A stretch of 64,000 nucleotides of DNA from JAHWKS01 sp964458385 (lineage in GTDB: Bacteria; Planctomycetota; Planctomycetia; Pirellulales; Pirellulaceae). Both the position numbers and the translations under genes were made by a program. This document shows, piece after piece, positions 25,976 through 35,733 of this stretch. The stretch's first letter is position 1. Each line of letters starts with the position of its first letter. The stretch covers positions 1 to 64,000 of the forward strand of contig CAYWIS010000006.1 of NCBI GenBank assembly GCA_964458385.1, written 5' to 3'. The notes beneath the pieces are model-generated. The model ran no database searches. It had not been told where the DNA came from and saw only the letters and a list, made by a program, of their open reading frames with translations.

Positions 25976-27397
25976 TCAGACGCGGATGGATTTCCAACCG
26001 CCTTGCAAGAAGCGAGCCAGCACCAACATGCTACGGGCGACGACGTCGGCAATCATGGCGTACCAGGCTCCGATTACCCCCAGGCCGTAGCCATTCAATG
26101 TAAGACCGAGCCACCCAAGGGGCACTTCGTCCCACGCCAGAATGTACGCCAAGGGGATACGTACTCCCAAGAATCCCAGGAACGTGAACACGAGCGGCCA
26201 GCGCGTATCGCCGGCGCCGCGCAGAGCCCCGCTCAACACCATAGTAATCGCCAGCGAAGGTTGCGCAAGCGCAACGATCTTCAAGAGCGGGATTGTCAAA
26301 ACCGCCGTCTCGGCCGAGGCGGGCCCAAGAAATATTTCCGTGAGCCAATGACCGCCAAAAAAGAACAACAGTCCGGCTCCGCTCATCGTTCCTCCGGCAA
26401 CGAAACAGGCCGTTACGACGCTTCGGGTAGCCCGGCGATAATCGCCAGCTCCCAAATACTGCCCGGCTAGTGTGGCGGCGGCCACCTGAAACGCCGTCCC
26501 CGGAAGATAGCCCAGCGACTCGATGCGCACTCCCAAGCCATGCGCTGCGGCCGCCAGCACACCCAGACTGTTAATGATGGACAAAAACCACAGGTGGCAT
26601 GTGACGATGGCGACCATATCCACACCGCCGGGCAGCCCAATCCGAAGAATGCGGCGGATCAAATCGCGGTTGGGGGCCAGCCCCTTCCACGACAGCCGCA
26701 GCCCCGCGCGGCCACGGATGAGCATCGTCAAGATGAACGCTCCGGCAACGAAGTAACCGCATGCGGTTCCCACCGCCAGTCCCATCCAACCCAGGTGCGG
26801 AAACGGCCCCCAGCCGGTAACTAACCCGGTGCTCAACGTGACGTTCACAACATTAACGGCCGTCATCGCAAAAAAGCCGCTTACGGTGTCACCCGCTCCG
26901 CGCAAGCAGGCAATGCCCACCTGCTCAATCATCATCGCCGGAATAATCGGCGTGAGAATCCAAAGGTAAAACGACGCCAGGCGAGCCGCCTCGGCGGGAA
27001 GTTGCAACGCAGCGACGAACTGGTGGCCAAATACCCCAAAGAAGAGCGTGGTAGCCGTCGCCACGCCCGCACCAAGAACAAAGGACTGGTGCGTTACCCG
27101 GATTGCCATTTTCCGGTCGCCTGCGCCGACAAACCGGGCGACCATTGCCGTCGCGCCAATAGCGACCGCCCCGAAGATGCAGGGAATGAGCCAGAGGATG
27201 TAGGAAACCAGCCCAATTGCCGCCAAGTGTTCGGAGCCGAGGAAGTTGCCGGTCAGCCAAGTATCCACAAAGCCGACAAGCATTACCAGCAACTGCTCCA
27301 GCAGCACCGGCACAGCCAGGCGAAGCATGGGGCGGAGCACGCCCGAAGAAGAAGGAATTGCGACGTTCACCGCCTTACGCTGCCATCCTGAACCCAA
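25976..27397 (-). CDS. MATE-family multidrug/solute efflux transporter
   Basis: A polytopic protein of up to 473 aa with about twelve membrane spans in two related halves, as in the MATE (NorM/DinF) family. Family-typical strings are LRLAVPVLLEQLLVMLVGFVDTW, AMVARFVGAGD and the second-half LAGQYLGAGDYRRA. It would export cationic drugs or metabolites with Na+ or H+ antiport at the inner membrane. The start shown is TTG 27397; GTG 27370 is an alternative, both with weak ribosome sites. PhoU lies upstream on the same strand. Confidence 0.88.
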   Translation of the reverse strand: MGSGWQRKAVNVAIPSSSGVLRPMLRLAVPVLLEQLLVMLVGFVDTWLTGNFLGSEHLAAIGLVSYILWLIPCIFGAVAIGATAMVARFVGAGDRKMAIRVTHQSFVLGAGVATATTLFFGVFGHQFVAALQLPAEAARLASFYLWILTPIIPAMMIEQVGIACLRGAGDTVSGFFAMTAVNVVNVTLSTGLVTGWGPFPHLGWMGLAVGTACGYFVAGAFILTMLIRGRAGLRLSWKGLAPNRDLIRRILRIGLPGGVDMVAIVTCHLWFLSIINSLGVLAAAAHGLGVRIESLGYLPGTAFQVAAATLAGQYLGAGDYRRATRSVVTACFVAGGTMSGAGLLFFFGGHWLTEIFLGPASAETAVLTIPLLKIVALAQPSLAITMVLSGALRGAGDTRWPLVFTFLGFLGVRIPLAYILAWDEVPLGWLGLTLNGYGLGVIGAWYAMIADVVARSMLVLARFLQGGWKSIRV

Positions 27398-27579
27398 GGA
27401 TGATTCCGGCCAATCGGCAATACGCCGCCGTCATCGTCTCCACCGTCATCCAGCACTTTGGAAGGTTTCTCACCGCTTCGCCTGAAGTGTGGCTCACACC
27501 GCGGGCCGGGCATTGCCCCGCAAAGTCTACCAACTCTCCATTCTTATCGTTTGCGTCCTATGAGCACAGCACGCTGCGT

Positions 27580-28266
27580 CTACTCTTCCGATTGCGGTTC
27601 GCTGCGAGACTCGGGCCGATGGCGGACGATCCGCCCCTCCACCACGTAGATAACGTCTTCGGCAATGTTCACCGCGTGATCCGCTATGCGTTCCAAGTGA
27701 CGCGAAGTATTCAGTAATTCAATAAACCGTCCGCTTTCCAGCGGGTTCTGGCGAATCGCCTCTTTGATCTTGCGATACATCTCGCGGTGAATGCGGTCCA
27801 CGCGGTCGTCGGCGCGCAATACCTTGCGTGCAAGGGTTGTATCTCGGTGGCCCAGGGCATCAAGACAATCCTTGAGCATTTGTCGTACCTGTTGACCTTC
27901 GTCCACCAATTCGAACGGAGCTTGCTGGATAGGCGGATCGTTGGCCAAAAATTTGGTTTCTTCGGCAAGACTCACCGCCAGATCGCCGACGCGCTCCAAA
28001 TCCTTATTGATGGTGAGCACCGCCACCACATACCGCACGTCCGACGCGACCGGATTGTACAACGCGAGTGTGTTCAGGCATTCCTCTTCAATCTTGACCT
28101 CCATGGCGTCGATTTCGTCATCCTGTCTGATCACCTGTTCGGCCAGTTCGACATTCCGCGATTCCATGGCGCGAATCGCCTCGCCGACGCTTTTCTCCAC
28201 CAGGCCGCCTAGCGTCAGAAGCATTTCCTTCAAATGAGCAATCTGACGCTCAATGTTTTTGGTCAT
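27580..28266 (-). CDS. phoU: Phosphate signalling protein PhoU
   Basis: A 228-aa all-helical protein with the two PhoU repeats. Their metal-binding signatures are ERVGDLAVSLAEE in the first half and ERIADHAVNIAEDVIY in the second. PhoU couples the Pst phosphate transporter to the PhoR sensor and restrains phosphate uptake. No pst, phoR or phoB gene is in the window, so it acts here as a stand-alone copy. ATG 28266 begins MTKNIERQIAHLKE, which matches the family N-terminus. Confidence 0.93.
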   Translation of the reverse strand: MTKNIERQIAHLKEMLLTLGGLVEKSVGEAIRAMESRNVELAEQVIRQDDEIDAMEVKIEEECLNTLALYNPVASDVRYVVAVLTINKDLERVGDLAVSLAEETKFLANDPPIQQAPFELVDEGQQVRQMLKDCLDALGHRDTTLARKVLRADDRVDRIHREMYRKIKEAIRQNPLESGRFIELLNTSRHLERIADHAVNIAEDVIYVVEGRIVRHRPESRSEPQSEE

Positions 28267-28738
28267 TCGTTAATCACAACGAGTCAAAATGAAGAGGGAC
28301 CGCACGGTTACGGTGAGGCGTGGTAGGCGGCAAACGCCATACCCTTGGGCAGCGCTATCGCCGCTGGTTTGACCGCAAGGAGCCCCCCATTGGCGAATTA
28401 CGTTGGAGCGACTGGTCCAGGATTCCAGTACACGCCCTCTCCTGCGCAACTCCTCGGACTGCGCAGCCGGCATAAGCGGCTCCGCAAGCGCCGATGACCC
28501 GTTGTCGCTCGCTGACGCGGCTTCCCGCGCCGCGAGCGAGGGCGTTGTCAATTTCATCGCCAAGGACGCGGGCTACGCCATCGACGCCGCTTCCAAGGTC
28601 GGAGAGCCAGGTCTTGCAGCATGCGGACCACGACGGCAAGGCGCTCCTAACCACTCCTGTTCAGCGTAGGGCTGGCTTCCCCCCGAATCAAGCGGCTGAG
28701 GCCGACGATTCCGCATCCTCGTTTCTTCCAACCCACGC
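28267..28738. other. Intergenic region, no gene seen
   Basis: About 470 bases between phoU and a phosphodiesterase gene, both minus strand. A GC-rich hairpin is possible around 28506-28545 (CGCTCGC with GCGAGCG). Open frames on both strands here are low-complexity and unsupported. Confidence 0.5.
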
Positions 28739-30169
28739 CTATGGTTGGATCAGCGCTTCGGTCAGTACGCGACCATCCGCTTGGAAGTTATCGAGTCCCA
28801 AAAGTCGGGCGGCCGTGGGAGCAATGTCAATGTTTTCCGCCTGCGAAATACGCACTCCCTGGCGAATACCAGCCCCATGAAGAACGCACAACGCGTTCAT
28901 CTTAGCCATCGTTGAGATAAATCCGTGTGCGCCCAACGATACGCCGGCCTCGGTATTGGGACAAACGAACGTGTCGCCTTGCGCCGAGCCCGATACACCG
29001 TAGCCATCGGCCGCCACCAAGACCAAGTCGGGCGCTTGCTCGTATTCGCGCGGGTGGGGCATCCCATACTGGGCGAACTGTTCGGGCGAGAGCACGTCGG
29101 CCACGCCTTCCTGTCCCTGCAGAAGTTCCTTCACTTGTTGCCGCACCGCTTCGTCGCCGGGCGTCGTGCAGTACACCAGTCCGATGCCGCCCTCAGGAAC
29201 GACGTGTGCCTGCGCTTCCTCAATCTTGCCATTAGCGCCGGTCTTAAGCAGCCCCTTTTGACGCAACAAAACGTTGGGCCGAATCGCCTTGGGTGTCCGG
29301 GTGAACCCGTGATCGGAAACGACAATAAGAGTGGTTTTCTCGCGAATTCCCGCCTCCTCAATGGCCGCCACAATCCTTGCCAGGCAAGCGTCCGCGTAGG
29401 CGTTGGAGGTGTAACCCGCCTGCGACTGCGCCCCTTCGGCATGGTGGGTCGCATCGACGTTCAGCAAGTGGACCAACAGAAGGTTCGGTTGGCGTTTGCG
29501 AATCAAATGACATGCGGTTTCGGTCCAAACGTAATCCCGCCCGACAATGCTCCCCGCAAGGAAACTCTTATCGGTTGCGTCTGCCAGCAGACCAAGTTCG
29601 ATCAGTTCCTCTCGCAGCCGCGGCGTCGTATGCATTACCGCGTCGGGAACATCGGGGAAGCTGTCGTCCAACGATTGAGCGCCGCGCGTGCACGGCCAGT
29701 TCACATCGCCCGTCGTCAGTCCCGCAGCGTGCGCGGCTTCGTCCAACGTCCCGACTCGCACCAGGTCGCGCCGGTCACGACGGGGATCAACCGTCACCGG
29801 CACACCAGGACCGCGCCGCACAAGAACGCCATTCGCCAAGACACCATGCTTTTCGGGACGCACGCCCGTCACAAGCGAAGTATGGTTAGGCCAAGTGACC
29901 GACGGGTTGGAAACACGCATGCCGCCTTCAACAACGGCGCCTTCGCGCGCCAGTCGGCGCAGGGTGGGCAGCACCGCCTTGGGATCATCCAGTAGATAGG
30001 CCGCCAACCCATCTATACTGACGATCACCACATGCCTGTCCGGGGTCGCCGCGCTGGCCGAAGGGGCCCACGCGGTCAAAAACCCTAAGACAGCGATAAT
30101 CGACAAAAAGCCAATCCATGACGCGATTCGCGCCAAACGCGGCGCACGTTGGGGGGGTGCGGATACCAT
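28739..30169 (-). CDS. Type I phosphodiesterase / nucleotide pyrophosphatase-like, exported
   Basis: A 476-aa alkaline-phosphatase-superfamily enzyme with an N-terminal signal or anchor (about residues 18-42, ending ASA-A). VVIVSIDGL supplies the first metal Asp, NPSVTWPNHTSLVTG contains the nucleophile Thr, and IVVSDHGF and the C-terminal LGAHGF give the metal ligands of the NPP/PglZ-like group. It probably hydrolyses phosphodiesters in the periplasm or outside. The start is placed at ATG 30169 because it begins the signal peptide; a longer in-frame start at 30274 puts 35 non-signal-like residues in front. Confidence 0.88.
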   Translation of the reverse strand: MVSAPPQRAPRLARIASWIGFLSIIAVLGFLTAWAPSASAATPDRHVVIVSIDGLAAYLLDDPKAVLPTLRRLAREGAVVEGGMRVSNPSVTWPNHTSLVTGVRPEKHGVLANGVLVRRGPGVPVTVDPRRDRRDLVRVGTLDEAAHAAGLTTGDVNWPCTRGAQSLDDSFPDVPDAVMHTTPRLREELIELGLLADATDKSFLAGSIVGRDYVWTETACHLIRKRQPNLLLVHLLNVDATHHAEGAQSQAGYTSNAYADACLARIVAAIEEAGIREKTTLIVVSDHGFTRTPKAIRPNVLLRQKGLLKTGANGKIEEAQAHVVPEGGIGLVYCTTPGDEAVRQQVKELLQGQEGVADVLSPEQFAQYGMPHPREYEQAPDLVLVAADGYGVSGSAQGDTFVCPNTEAGVSLGAHGFISTMAKMNALCVLHGAGIRQGVRISQAENIDIAPTAARLLGLDNFQADGRVLTEALIQP

Positions 30170-30532
30170 ACGTGTTCGAAGACCTCCGACCAAATGACTG
30201 AGCCTTAGCAGAAAACAAACCACGGAAAACCAAGGTTTCCGCACCGTCTTACCAGCGCCGTAACGCCCAAGCAACTATACCGGCCGCCCGAGGCGCCCCG
30301 CTCGATGGAGAGCAGAGCTTTTCGCGTTCAGCAAGGGTCGGACGTTCAAAAAGGAGGCTCGCTCGACACGCATGCCCCAACGTAAGCCCGATCACCGCTC
30401 CCCGCCAAAACATGGGACCCCAATGCACCCGTTAAGGGCAAGACCTTTCGTTAGGCCAGGGCATGTGCTAAACCACTGTATTCCCCCCACACACACCTTC
30501 CTGTTTCCTTTTCCGACCTAGGATGCCGCGAT
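30170..30532. other. Divergent intergenic region (phosphodiesterase / gdhA)
   Basis: About 360 bases that should contain the promoters of both genes. A pyrimidine-rich stretch with CACACACAC precedes gdhA. No consensus -35/-10 pair, operator palindrome or gene was recognised. Confidence 0.5.
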
Positions 30533-31876
30533 ATGGCTCTTACTGAAGAGTTTGAAGCAATTTATCAAGAAGTTGTGCGCCGCAACCCAGGCGAGGCCGA
30601 GTTCCATCAGGCCGTGCGCGAAGTGATGGAGTCCTTGGGCCCCGTCATGGCGAAGCACCCTGAGTTTGCCGAAGCGAAGATCATTGAGCGTGTTTGCGAG
30701 CCCGAGCGTCAATTGATCTTCCGCGTACCGTGGCAAGACGACCGCGGCGAGATTCATATCAATCGTGGTTTCCGGGTTCAGTTCAATAGTGCACTTGGCC
30801 CGTATAAGGGAGGCATCCGCTTTCACCCATCTGTTTACTTAGGGATTGTCAAATTCCTGGGGTTTGAGCAGATCTTCAAGAATTCGTTAACGGGCCTGCC
30901 GATCGGCGGCGCCAAGGGCGGCTCCGACTTTGACCCCAAGGGCAAGTCCGACGGCGAGATCATGCGGTTCTGCCAATCGTTCATGACCGAACTCTGGCGA
31001 ATTATCGGCGAGCACACCGACGTTCCAGCCGGCGATATCGGCGTGGGAGGCCGCGAGATTGGTTACCTTTTCGGCCAGTACAAACGATTGACCAACAAGT
31101 TCGAAGCCGGCGTATTGACGGGCAAAGGCCTGGTGTATGGCGGCAGCCAAGTTCGTAAAGAGGCTACCGGCTACGGCTGCACTTACTTTGTGGAGGAGAT
31201 GCTGGCCACCCGCAAAGACAGCTTGGATGGCAAACGTGTCGTGATTTCCGGCTCGGGCAACGTCGCCTTGTACGCTCTGGAAAAGGTGGTGGAGCTGGGC
31301 GGACGTGTGGTGGCGATGAGCGATTCAGACGGCGTCATTGTCGATGAGTCGGGAATCGACCCCGACACAATGAAACAGATCAAAGAAGTCGAGCGGCGTC
31401 GAATTCGCGTATACGCCGAGTTGCGCTCTTCGGCGCGCTATATTCCCGGCGGCAATATCTGGGAAACGCCCTGCGACGTAGCAATGCCGTCGGCGACGCA
31501 AAACGAGTTGACCAGCAAAGACGCCGCCCTGTTGATCAAGAATGGCGTCCGCGCGGTGGGCGAAGGCGCTAACATGCCGTGCACGCCCAGCGCCGTGCAA
31601 CTCTTCCAGTCGGCCGATGTATTGTTTGGGCCGGGCAAAGCGGCGAACGCAGGCGGTGTCGCCACGTCGGCGCTCGAAATGCAGCAAAACGCCTCTCGCG
31701 AGGCGTGGACCTTCGAGGAAACCGACGCCAAGCTCCGCCAAATCATGCGTTCCATTCACACCACCTGCGCCCAAGCCGCCGAAGAATACGGTTGTCCTGG
31801 CAACCTCGTCCGCGGCGCCAACATTGCAGGCTTCCTCAAGGTGGCGCACGCGATGGTCGCCCAAGGCCTGGTGTAA
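30533..31876 (+). CDS. gdhA: NADP-type glutamate dehydrogenase
   Basis: A 447-aa hexameric-type glutamate dehydrogenase, catalysing reductive amination of 2-oxoglutarate with ammonium. Conserved strings are NRGFRVQFNSALGPYKGGIRFHP, the active-site region LPIGGAKGGSDFDPKGKSD with the catalytic Lys, DVPAGDIGVGGREIGYLFGQYK, and the Rossmann motif VVISGSGNVALYALEK. Length and sequence match the E. coli GdhA class (about 447 aa). An AGGA ribosome site precedes ATG 30533 by about ten bases. It is a single-gene unit for ammonium assimilation. Confidence 0.96.
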   Translation: MALTEEFEAIYQEVVRRNPGEAEFHQAVREVMESLGPVMAKHPEFAEAKIIERVCEPERQLIFRVPWQDDRGEIHINRGFRVQFNSALGPYKGGIRFHPSVYLGIVKFLGFEQIFKNSLTGLPIGGAKGGSDFDPKGKSDGEIMRFCQSFMTELWRIIGEHTDVPAGDIGVGGREIGYLFGQYKRLTNKFEAGVLTGKGLVYGGSQVRKEATGYGCTYFVEEMLATRKDSLDGKRVVISGSGNVALYALEKVVELGGRVVAMSDSDGVIVDESGIDPDTMKQIKEVERRRIRVYAELRSSARYIPGGNIWETPCDVAMPSATQNELTSKDAALLIKNGVRAVGEGANMPCTPSAVQLFQSADVLFGPGKAANAGGVATSALEMQQNASREAWTFEETDAKLRQIMRSIHTTCAQAAEEYGCPGNLVRGANIAGFLKVAHAMVAQGLV

Positions 31877-32027
31877 ACCCGCCTTAGGGTTACCTATTGA
31901 AATTGACGTATCCACGCGGTGAGAATGAGTGTCTTGCCGCGGAAAACGCGCATGTCGACACGAGCACCGCAGGCCGCGTTCGCTGGGATTCGCGGCCTTC
32001 TTTCTTGCCTTCAACCCTCAGATTTCT

Positions 32028-32465
32028 ATGGACCCGTTCATGACGGCGGCGATCGCCGAAGCCGAAGCTGGTTTGTCCGAAGGCGGAATCCCTATCGGGT
32101 CGGTGTTGGTGCATCAAGGGAAGATCATCGGGCGCGGGCACAATCGTCGTGTGCAGCGAGGCAGCGCTATCTTGCACGGCGAAATGGACGCGCTGGAAAA
32201 CGCTGGCCGGCTGCCCGCGTCGGTCTACGCCGACAGCGTGCTCTACACCACGCTTTCGCCTTGTGCGATGTGTTCTGGGGCGATCCTGCTGTATGGAATT
32301 CCGCGAGTCGTCGTCGGTGAGAACCGCACCTTCTTAGGTGAAGAAGAATTGCTTCGCAGCCGTGGCGTAACGGTCGAAGTGCTGCAAGATGAGCGGTGCA
32401 TTGAGCTAATGCGGCAGTTCATCGAGAAGAACCCCGAGCTTTGGAATGAGGACATCGGCAAGTAG
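32028..32465 (+). CDS. Yeast-type cytosine deaminase (CDA superfamily)
   Basis: A 145-aa zinc deaminase with ligand His and catalytic Glu in LHGEMDALENAGRL and the two Cys ligands in TTLSPCAMCSGAILLYGIPR. The strings GGIPIGSVLV, IIGRGHN, VVVGENRTF, DERCIELMRQFIEKNP and the terminal WNEDIGK closely follow yeast cytosine deaminase Fcy1 rather than bacterial CodA, which is a larger amidohydrolase. The expected reaction is cytosine to uracil for pyrimidine salvage. ATG 32028 is chosen over longer frames because it gives the family N-terminus. It is convergent with an amidohydrolase gene. Confidence 0.85.
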   Translation: MDPFMTAAIAEAEAGLSEGGIPIGSVLVHQGKIIGRGHNRRVQRGSAILHGEMDALENAGRLPASVYADSVLYTTLSPCAMCSGAILLYGIPRVVVGENRTFLGEEELLRSRGVTVEVLQDERCIELMRQFIEKNPELWNEDIGK

Positions 32466-32504
32466 TCGTTTCCACCGCGAGATCTCGGAGAAGCATTTAC
32501 GAAC

Positions 32505-32540
32505 CGGCTCGCCAACCGGTTAAACCAATGGTGCGAGCCG
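32505..32540. terminator. Inverted repeat between convergent genes
   Basis: CGGCTCGC (32505-32512) pairs with GCGAGCCG (32533-32540); the loop contains AACCGGTT, itself a palindrome. The position between convergent stop codons suggests a bidirectional terminator, but no T-run is present. Confidence 0.4.
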
Positions 32541-32603
32541 ATAGCACAACGTTGTGCATCCCCTGTGGAATACACTGCGGCCCGACAAGTTCTCAGCAAA
32601 CCG

Positions 32604-33515
32604 TTAAACAAAGCGAAAGAGCTTCGCTGCATTCCCTCCAAGCACCTGAGCCTGTTCCTTGGCCGAGAGGTCGGTCAGGTAAGAAGCGGCCCGGTCAAAG
32701 GCGGCGCGGTAGCTTTCAGGCGTTGCCTGCGCGCTGAAGCCGCCGCCATAGATGAGACGGTCCGCCCCGTAGGCGTTGACTAATTGCTTGATGACCGGGC
32801 CGATGTCGCGATGCGGGTAAGATGTGGTCAACGGCAGCGATGATAGTTTCATTACCACGTTAGGGAACCGCGCCCAGCGAATCACCCGAGCATGCTCCTC
32901 GGGTGTGCCTTGAAACGGCCGGCCGAGATGATCGACGATCACGCGCGTTTCGTAAAATTCACGAATGAGCGGCTCAAATCCCGCCGCCCACCGCGGCTCG
33001 AAATGTAACTGCATCGCCAACCCCGCCTCGGTAGCCCGCTTCCAATACTCACGTAGTTCGGGCGTTCCAAAAGGAGGCAATCGTTCCGGCGCGTAGGCAT
33101 GAATGCGTGCGGCGACCACATCCAGCCGCTGGGCAAGGTCAGGAAGCATGGCAACGGAGCCAGGACGATCGGCGAACAACAACAGCGTTCCTTTAAGTCG
33201 CCCGGCGCCTACGCGCAGGCAGTGCTCCAAATAACGGTGATCATCCTGATACGGTTCGGGATGCACCACCACAGCAAAGTCAACTCCCGCGCCGTCCATG
33301 CACCGCAACAAATGCTCGGGCGTGGCGGCCTCGTCGGGGCGGTACGGCGCTCGCGGGTGATAGGGAAATCGGGGATCGTCGTTTCCTGCAAAACAATGGA
33401 GGTGCGAGTCAACACGCACCGGTCGCTCGTCGGCGGCCAAGACTTTCGTCGTGGCAGTTAGCGACGCTGTCGCAGCAGCGAGGTTAAACGTTCGGCGATT
33501 CAGCATGTGGCTCAT
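32604..33515 (-). CDS. Tat-exported amidohydrolase-family protein
   Basis: A 303-aa TIM-barrel hydrolase of the amidohydrolase-2 type. After a twin-arginine leader (MLNRRTFNLAAATASLTATT..., cut near VLAA) the metal motif DSHLHCF appears. HPEP, LQLHFEPRW (His on a mid-barrel strand), VIVDHLGRP and RLIYGGGF (in place of the usual final GSD) follow. It resembles planctomycete proteins near 2-pyrone-4,6-dicarboxylate lactonase; the substrate is unknown. GGGF instead of a metal Asp at the end may lower or change activity. The start at ATG 33515 (or 33506) is set by the Tat motif. Confidence 0.8.
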   Translation of the reverse strand: MSHMLNRRTFNLAAATASLTATTKVLAADERPVRVDSHLHCFAGNDDPRFPYHPRAPYRPDEAATPEHLLRCMDGAGVDFAVVVHPEPYQDDHRYLEHCLRVGAGRLKGTLLLFADRPGSVAMLPDLAQRLDVVAARIHAYAPERLPPFGTPELREYWKRATEAGLAMQLHFEPRWAAGFEPLIREFYETRVIVDHLGRPFQGTPEEHARVIRWARFPNVVMKLSSLPLTTSYPHRDIGPVIKQLVNAYGADRLIYGGGFSAQATPESYRAAFDRAASYLTDLSAKEQAQVLGGNAAKLFRFV

Positions 33516-33726
33516 GATGATGCGTCTTCGCAAAGAGGCGCCAACACTGTCGATTTCCTTGCCGGCACGATAACGAAAATAACCGATTGCGGAAACGGCT
33601 CCGGTCGCCTTCCGGCAATAGGGCTTGCTACCGAGCGCAAACACACGCAGCCGGCGAGACTCTCCGCGTCTGGCCGCTTAAAGGCTCACGGGGTATCTTG
33701 GCGGAAAAGGTAATGGAGGAGCAATC

Positions 33727-34173
33727 ATGTCGGAAGATCGCATCGCTACGGTCCGCCCCGTCGCCGAGCAAGACGCGACGGGCAAAGTCGCCCAGATTTA
33801 CGCCGATATTCGCCAAACGAAAGGCATTGATTTTGTCCCGGCGTTTTGGCGTACGCTGGCGACGAACCCCACGCAGCTTGAACTGGTCTGGACCACGCTG
33901 AAGCGGCTCATGCACCCCGAAGCCACCGGCGCAACGTCACGACTTGATCCGCGCACGCGTGAGATCATCGCTCTTGCCGTGTCGGCCACCAATGGTTGTT
34001 CCTATTGCGTGAACTCCCATACCGCAGCGTTGCGAAAGTTGGGCGTCGATGACGAAACGTTAGGCGAAGTCATGGCGATTGTCGGCCTATTTAACATGAC
34101 CAACAAGCTCGCCGATGGCTACCAGATCCAACCCGATGTCCTTCCGCCCTTGCCAGAAGCGGAAACCGCATGA
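33727..34173 (+). CDS. AhpD-like carboxymuconolactone decarboxylase-family protein
   Basis: A 148-aa helical protein with the peroxidase-type redox motif NGCSYCVNSHTAAL (CxxC followed by His after three residues), preceded by REIIALAVSATN, as in the AhpD/CMD superfamily. Such proteins reduce peroxides or act as thiol adaptors; sequences of this type are often annotated as peroxidase-related. GGAGGAGC directly upstream of ATG 33727 is a strong ribosome site. It is a single gene, divergent from the amidohydrolase and convergent with the DUF1598 gene. Confidence 0.87.
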   Translation: MSEDRIATVRPVAEQDATGKVAQIYADIRQTKGIDFVPAFWRTLATNPTQLELVWTTLKRLMHPEATGATSRLDPRTREIIALAVSATNGCSYCVNSHTAALRKLGVDDETLGEVMAIVGLFNMTNKLADGYQIQPDVLPPLPEAETA

Positions 34174-34186
34174 TCGGCGCTCGCCC

Positions 34187-35647
34187 TCAATCCCACCACC
34201 AGCGGGCGTCGTCAGGCCGCGTTAATTCCCTGTGACGCGTCTTCAGAGAGCCATCTTCGTCTTGCAGCAAACGCGAGTCCTCCAGCGCCAGGTCGGCCTG
34301 AATCGACACGCCGCCCCCGGCAGGCGTCAGCAGGCGATTGCCTTTCCAATGTGAGTTCGCCACGCAGGGCGCCTGCTTGGGTGTACGGTGAGTTTGCACC
34401 GGCAGCGTCGCTTCGTCGAGGAACATGTTTGGCGTCCACCCGGCGCGTCCGTAAAAGTCCTGTTGCCGAAGAAACGCGGCCGCCACAAGCAAATCAATAC
34501 AATTGCGCATCTGCGCGTAGACAGGACTGCGGGCGGCAATCTCGGGATACTTTTCGGTAAAGCTGGTGGTGAACGCTTTACTGGCGGGGCCCGGTGGAGC
34601 GCCAGCCCCCAAGACTCCCTGGGGACCGACTGCCTGATCCTCGGCCAAGAGTTGCACCCCCTGGCCAACCAGCTCCATCGCCAACCGATCGGGCGTGACG
34701 CGCACGCAATCATAATTGGGCGTGAACCACCAACGGGCCAGCACCGACTCGCGCGGAGCATTCAGCGCACTGACGAACGTGGTCATCTTTACCGGCGGCG
34801 GTTCGCGCCCGATGCCGATCAACTTCATCCGGTAATCGGCCTCAATCAACACCGCGGCAAAGTGCGTTTGCGGCGAGATGGTAAACACACGCACTTCAGC
34901 TAGTCCCAGGCTTTGCTCCATGCCTTGCTGAATGTGCGCGGCCATTTGAGCGCGACGCGCCGCGGGAATCACCTTGGGCGTCGATTGTTGAAACTCGCGC
35001 AGGCGAGCAAGGCCCTCCTGGGGTGGATCAATCGAGCAACCAATAAACGGCTTGTGGCGAGAGCCCGGCGGATAGGCGCGCAGGGCGACCACCAGGTCCT
35101 CCAGTTCCAATACCGGCCGTCCCGTGGTAAGACCGACGGGCCGTCCCATCGCATCGGGCGCCCAACCTTCCGCCGGCCCCGCGATGACGATATCGCGGGA
35201 GTCAGGAAGGTAGAACACATATTGAAGCCGCTGCAATCCGGCCAAACGCCGCATTGTGTCGTCTGGCTGACGTCCGGCGTCAAGCTCTCGGCGAACCGCC
35301 TGCTCCAATCGTACCAGCGAGACTTTCCGGAACTCCGACGGTGCGGCCACATCGGCCGGTAGCGCCGCCTTGGCCGCCGCCACGCGTTCCGCGTGCAGTC
35401 GCCCCGTTGGGTCTTCCACCGCCCGAAACTCCAGCACCCCCTCGGCATCGACCGCCACACCAAAAGTCGGCAACTGCACGGTCGTCGCCGCCTGCTGCGC
35501 GACGACTAAAGGCGTTGCGGCCAGTAACAGCAAAAGGAGCGTCAAAAGTTCAAGGCGCCGCCCACCGAAATCGGACGGCCACCATCGCCGCCGAACTCCC
35601 GTTTGACGTAGGCGATCGCCGGCTTGGTTGCGATGGATCGTTTGCAT
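34187..35647 (-). CDS. DUF1598-type planctomycete exported protein
   Basis: A 486-aa protein with a hydrophobic N-terminal segment (about residues 31-52, LLTLLLLLLAATPLVVAQ) that looks like a signal peptide after a basic stretch. The string LQYVFYLPDSRDIVIAGPAEGW and the later IGCSIDPPQEGL... resemble the planctomycete-restricted DUF1598 family. No enzymatic motif is seen and the function is unknown. The start is ATG 35647, after a GAGG element about eleven bases away; TTG 35674 is possible. The neighbour upstream on the same strand is queG, 87 bases away. Confidence 0.7.
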   Translation of the reverse strand: MQTIHRNQAGDRLRQTGVRRRWWPSDFGGRRLELLTLLLLLLAATPLVVAQQAATTVQLPTFGVAVDAEGVLEFRAVEDPTGRLHAERVAAAKAALPADVAAPSEFRKVSLVRLEQAVRRELDAGRQPDDTMRRLAGLQRLQYVFYLPDSRDIVIAGPAEGWAPDAMGRPVGLTTGRPVLELEDLVVALRAYPPGSRHKPFIGCSIDPPQEGLARLREFQQSTPKVIPAARRAQMAAHIQQGMEQSLGLAEVRVFTISPQTHFAAVLIEADYRMKLIGIGREPPPVKMTTFVSALNAPRESVLARWWFTPNYDCVRVTPDRLAMELVGQGVQLLAEDQAVGPQGVLGAGAPPGPASKAFTTSFTEKYPEIAARSPVYAQMRNCIDLLVAAAFLRQQDFYGRAGWTPNMFLDEATLPVQTHRTPKQAPCVANSHWKGNRLLTPAGGGVSIQADLALEDSRLLQDEDGSLKTRHRELTRPDDARWWWD

Positions 35648-35733
35648 GAGTTGTTGTGCCTCGGTTCCTACCAAAGCGCCGTTGAGTGAGGCTTTCTTCC
35701 TCCAGTGTACTGACGCTGAAATTCAAACGTCCA

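Noticed and set aside
28403..28669. 88-codon plus-strand frame in the phoU/phosphodiesterase spacer
   Set aside because: No ribosome site and Ser/Ala-rich composition typical of chance frames in this GC range.
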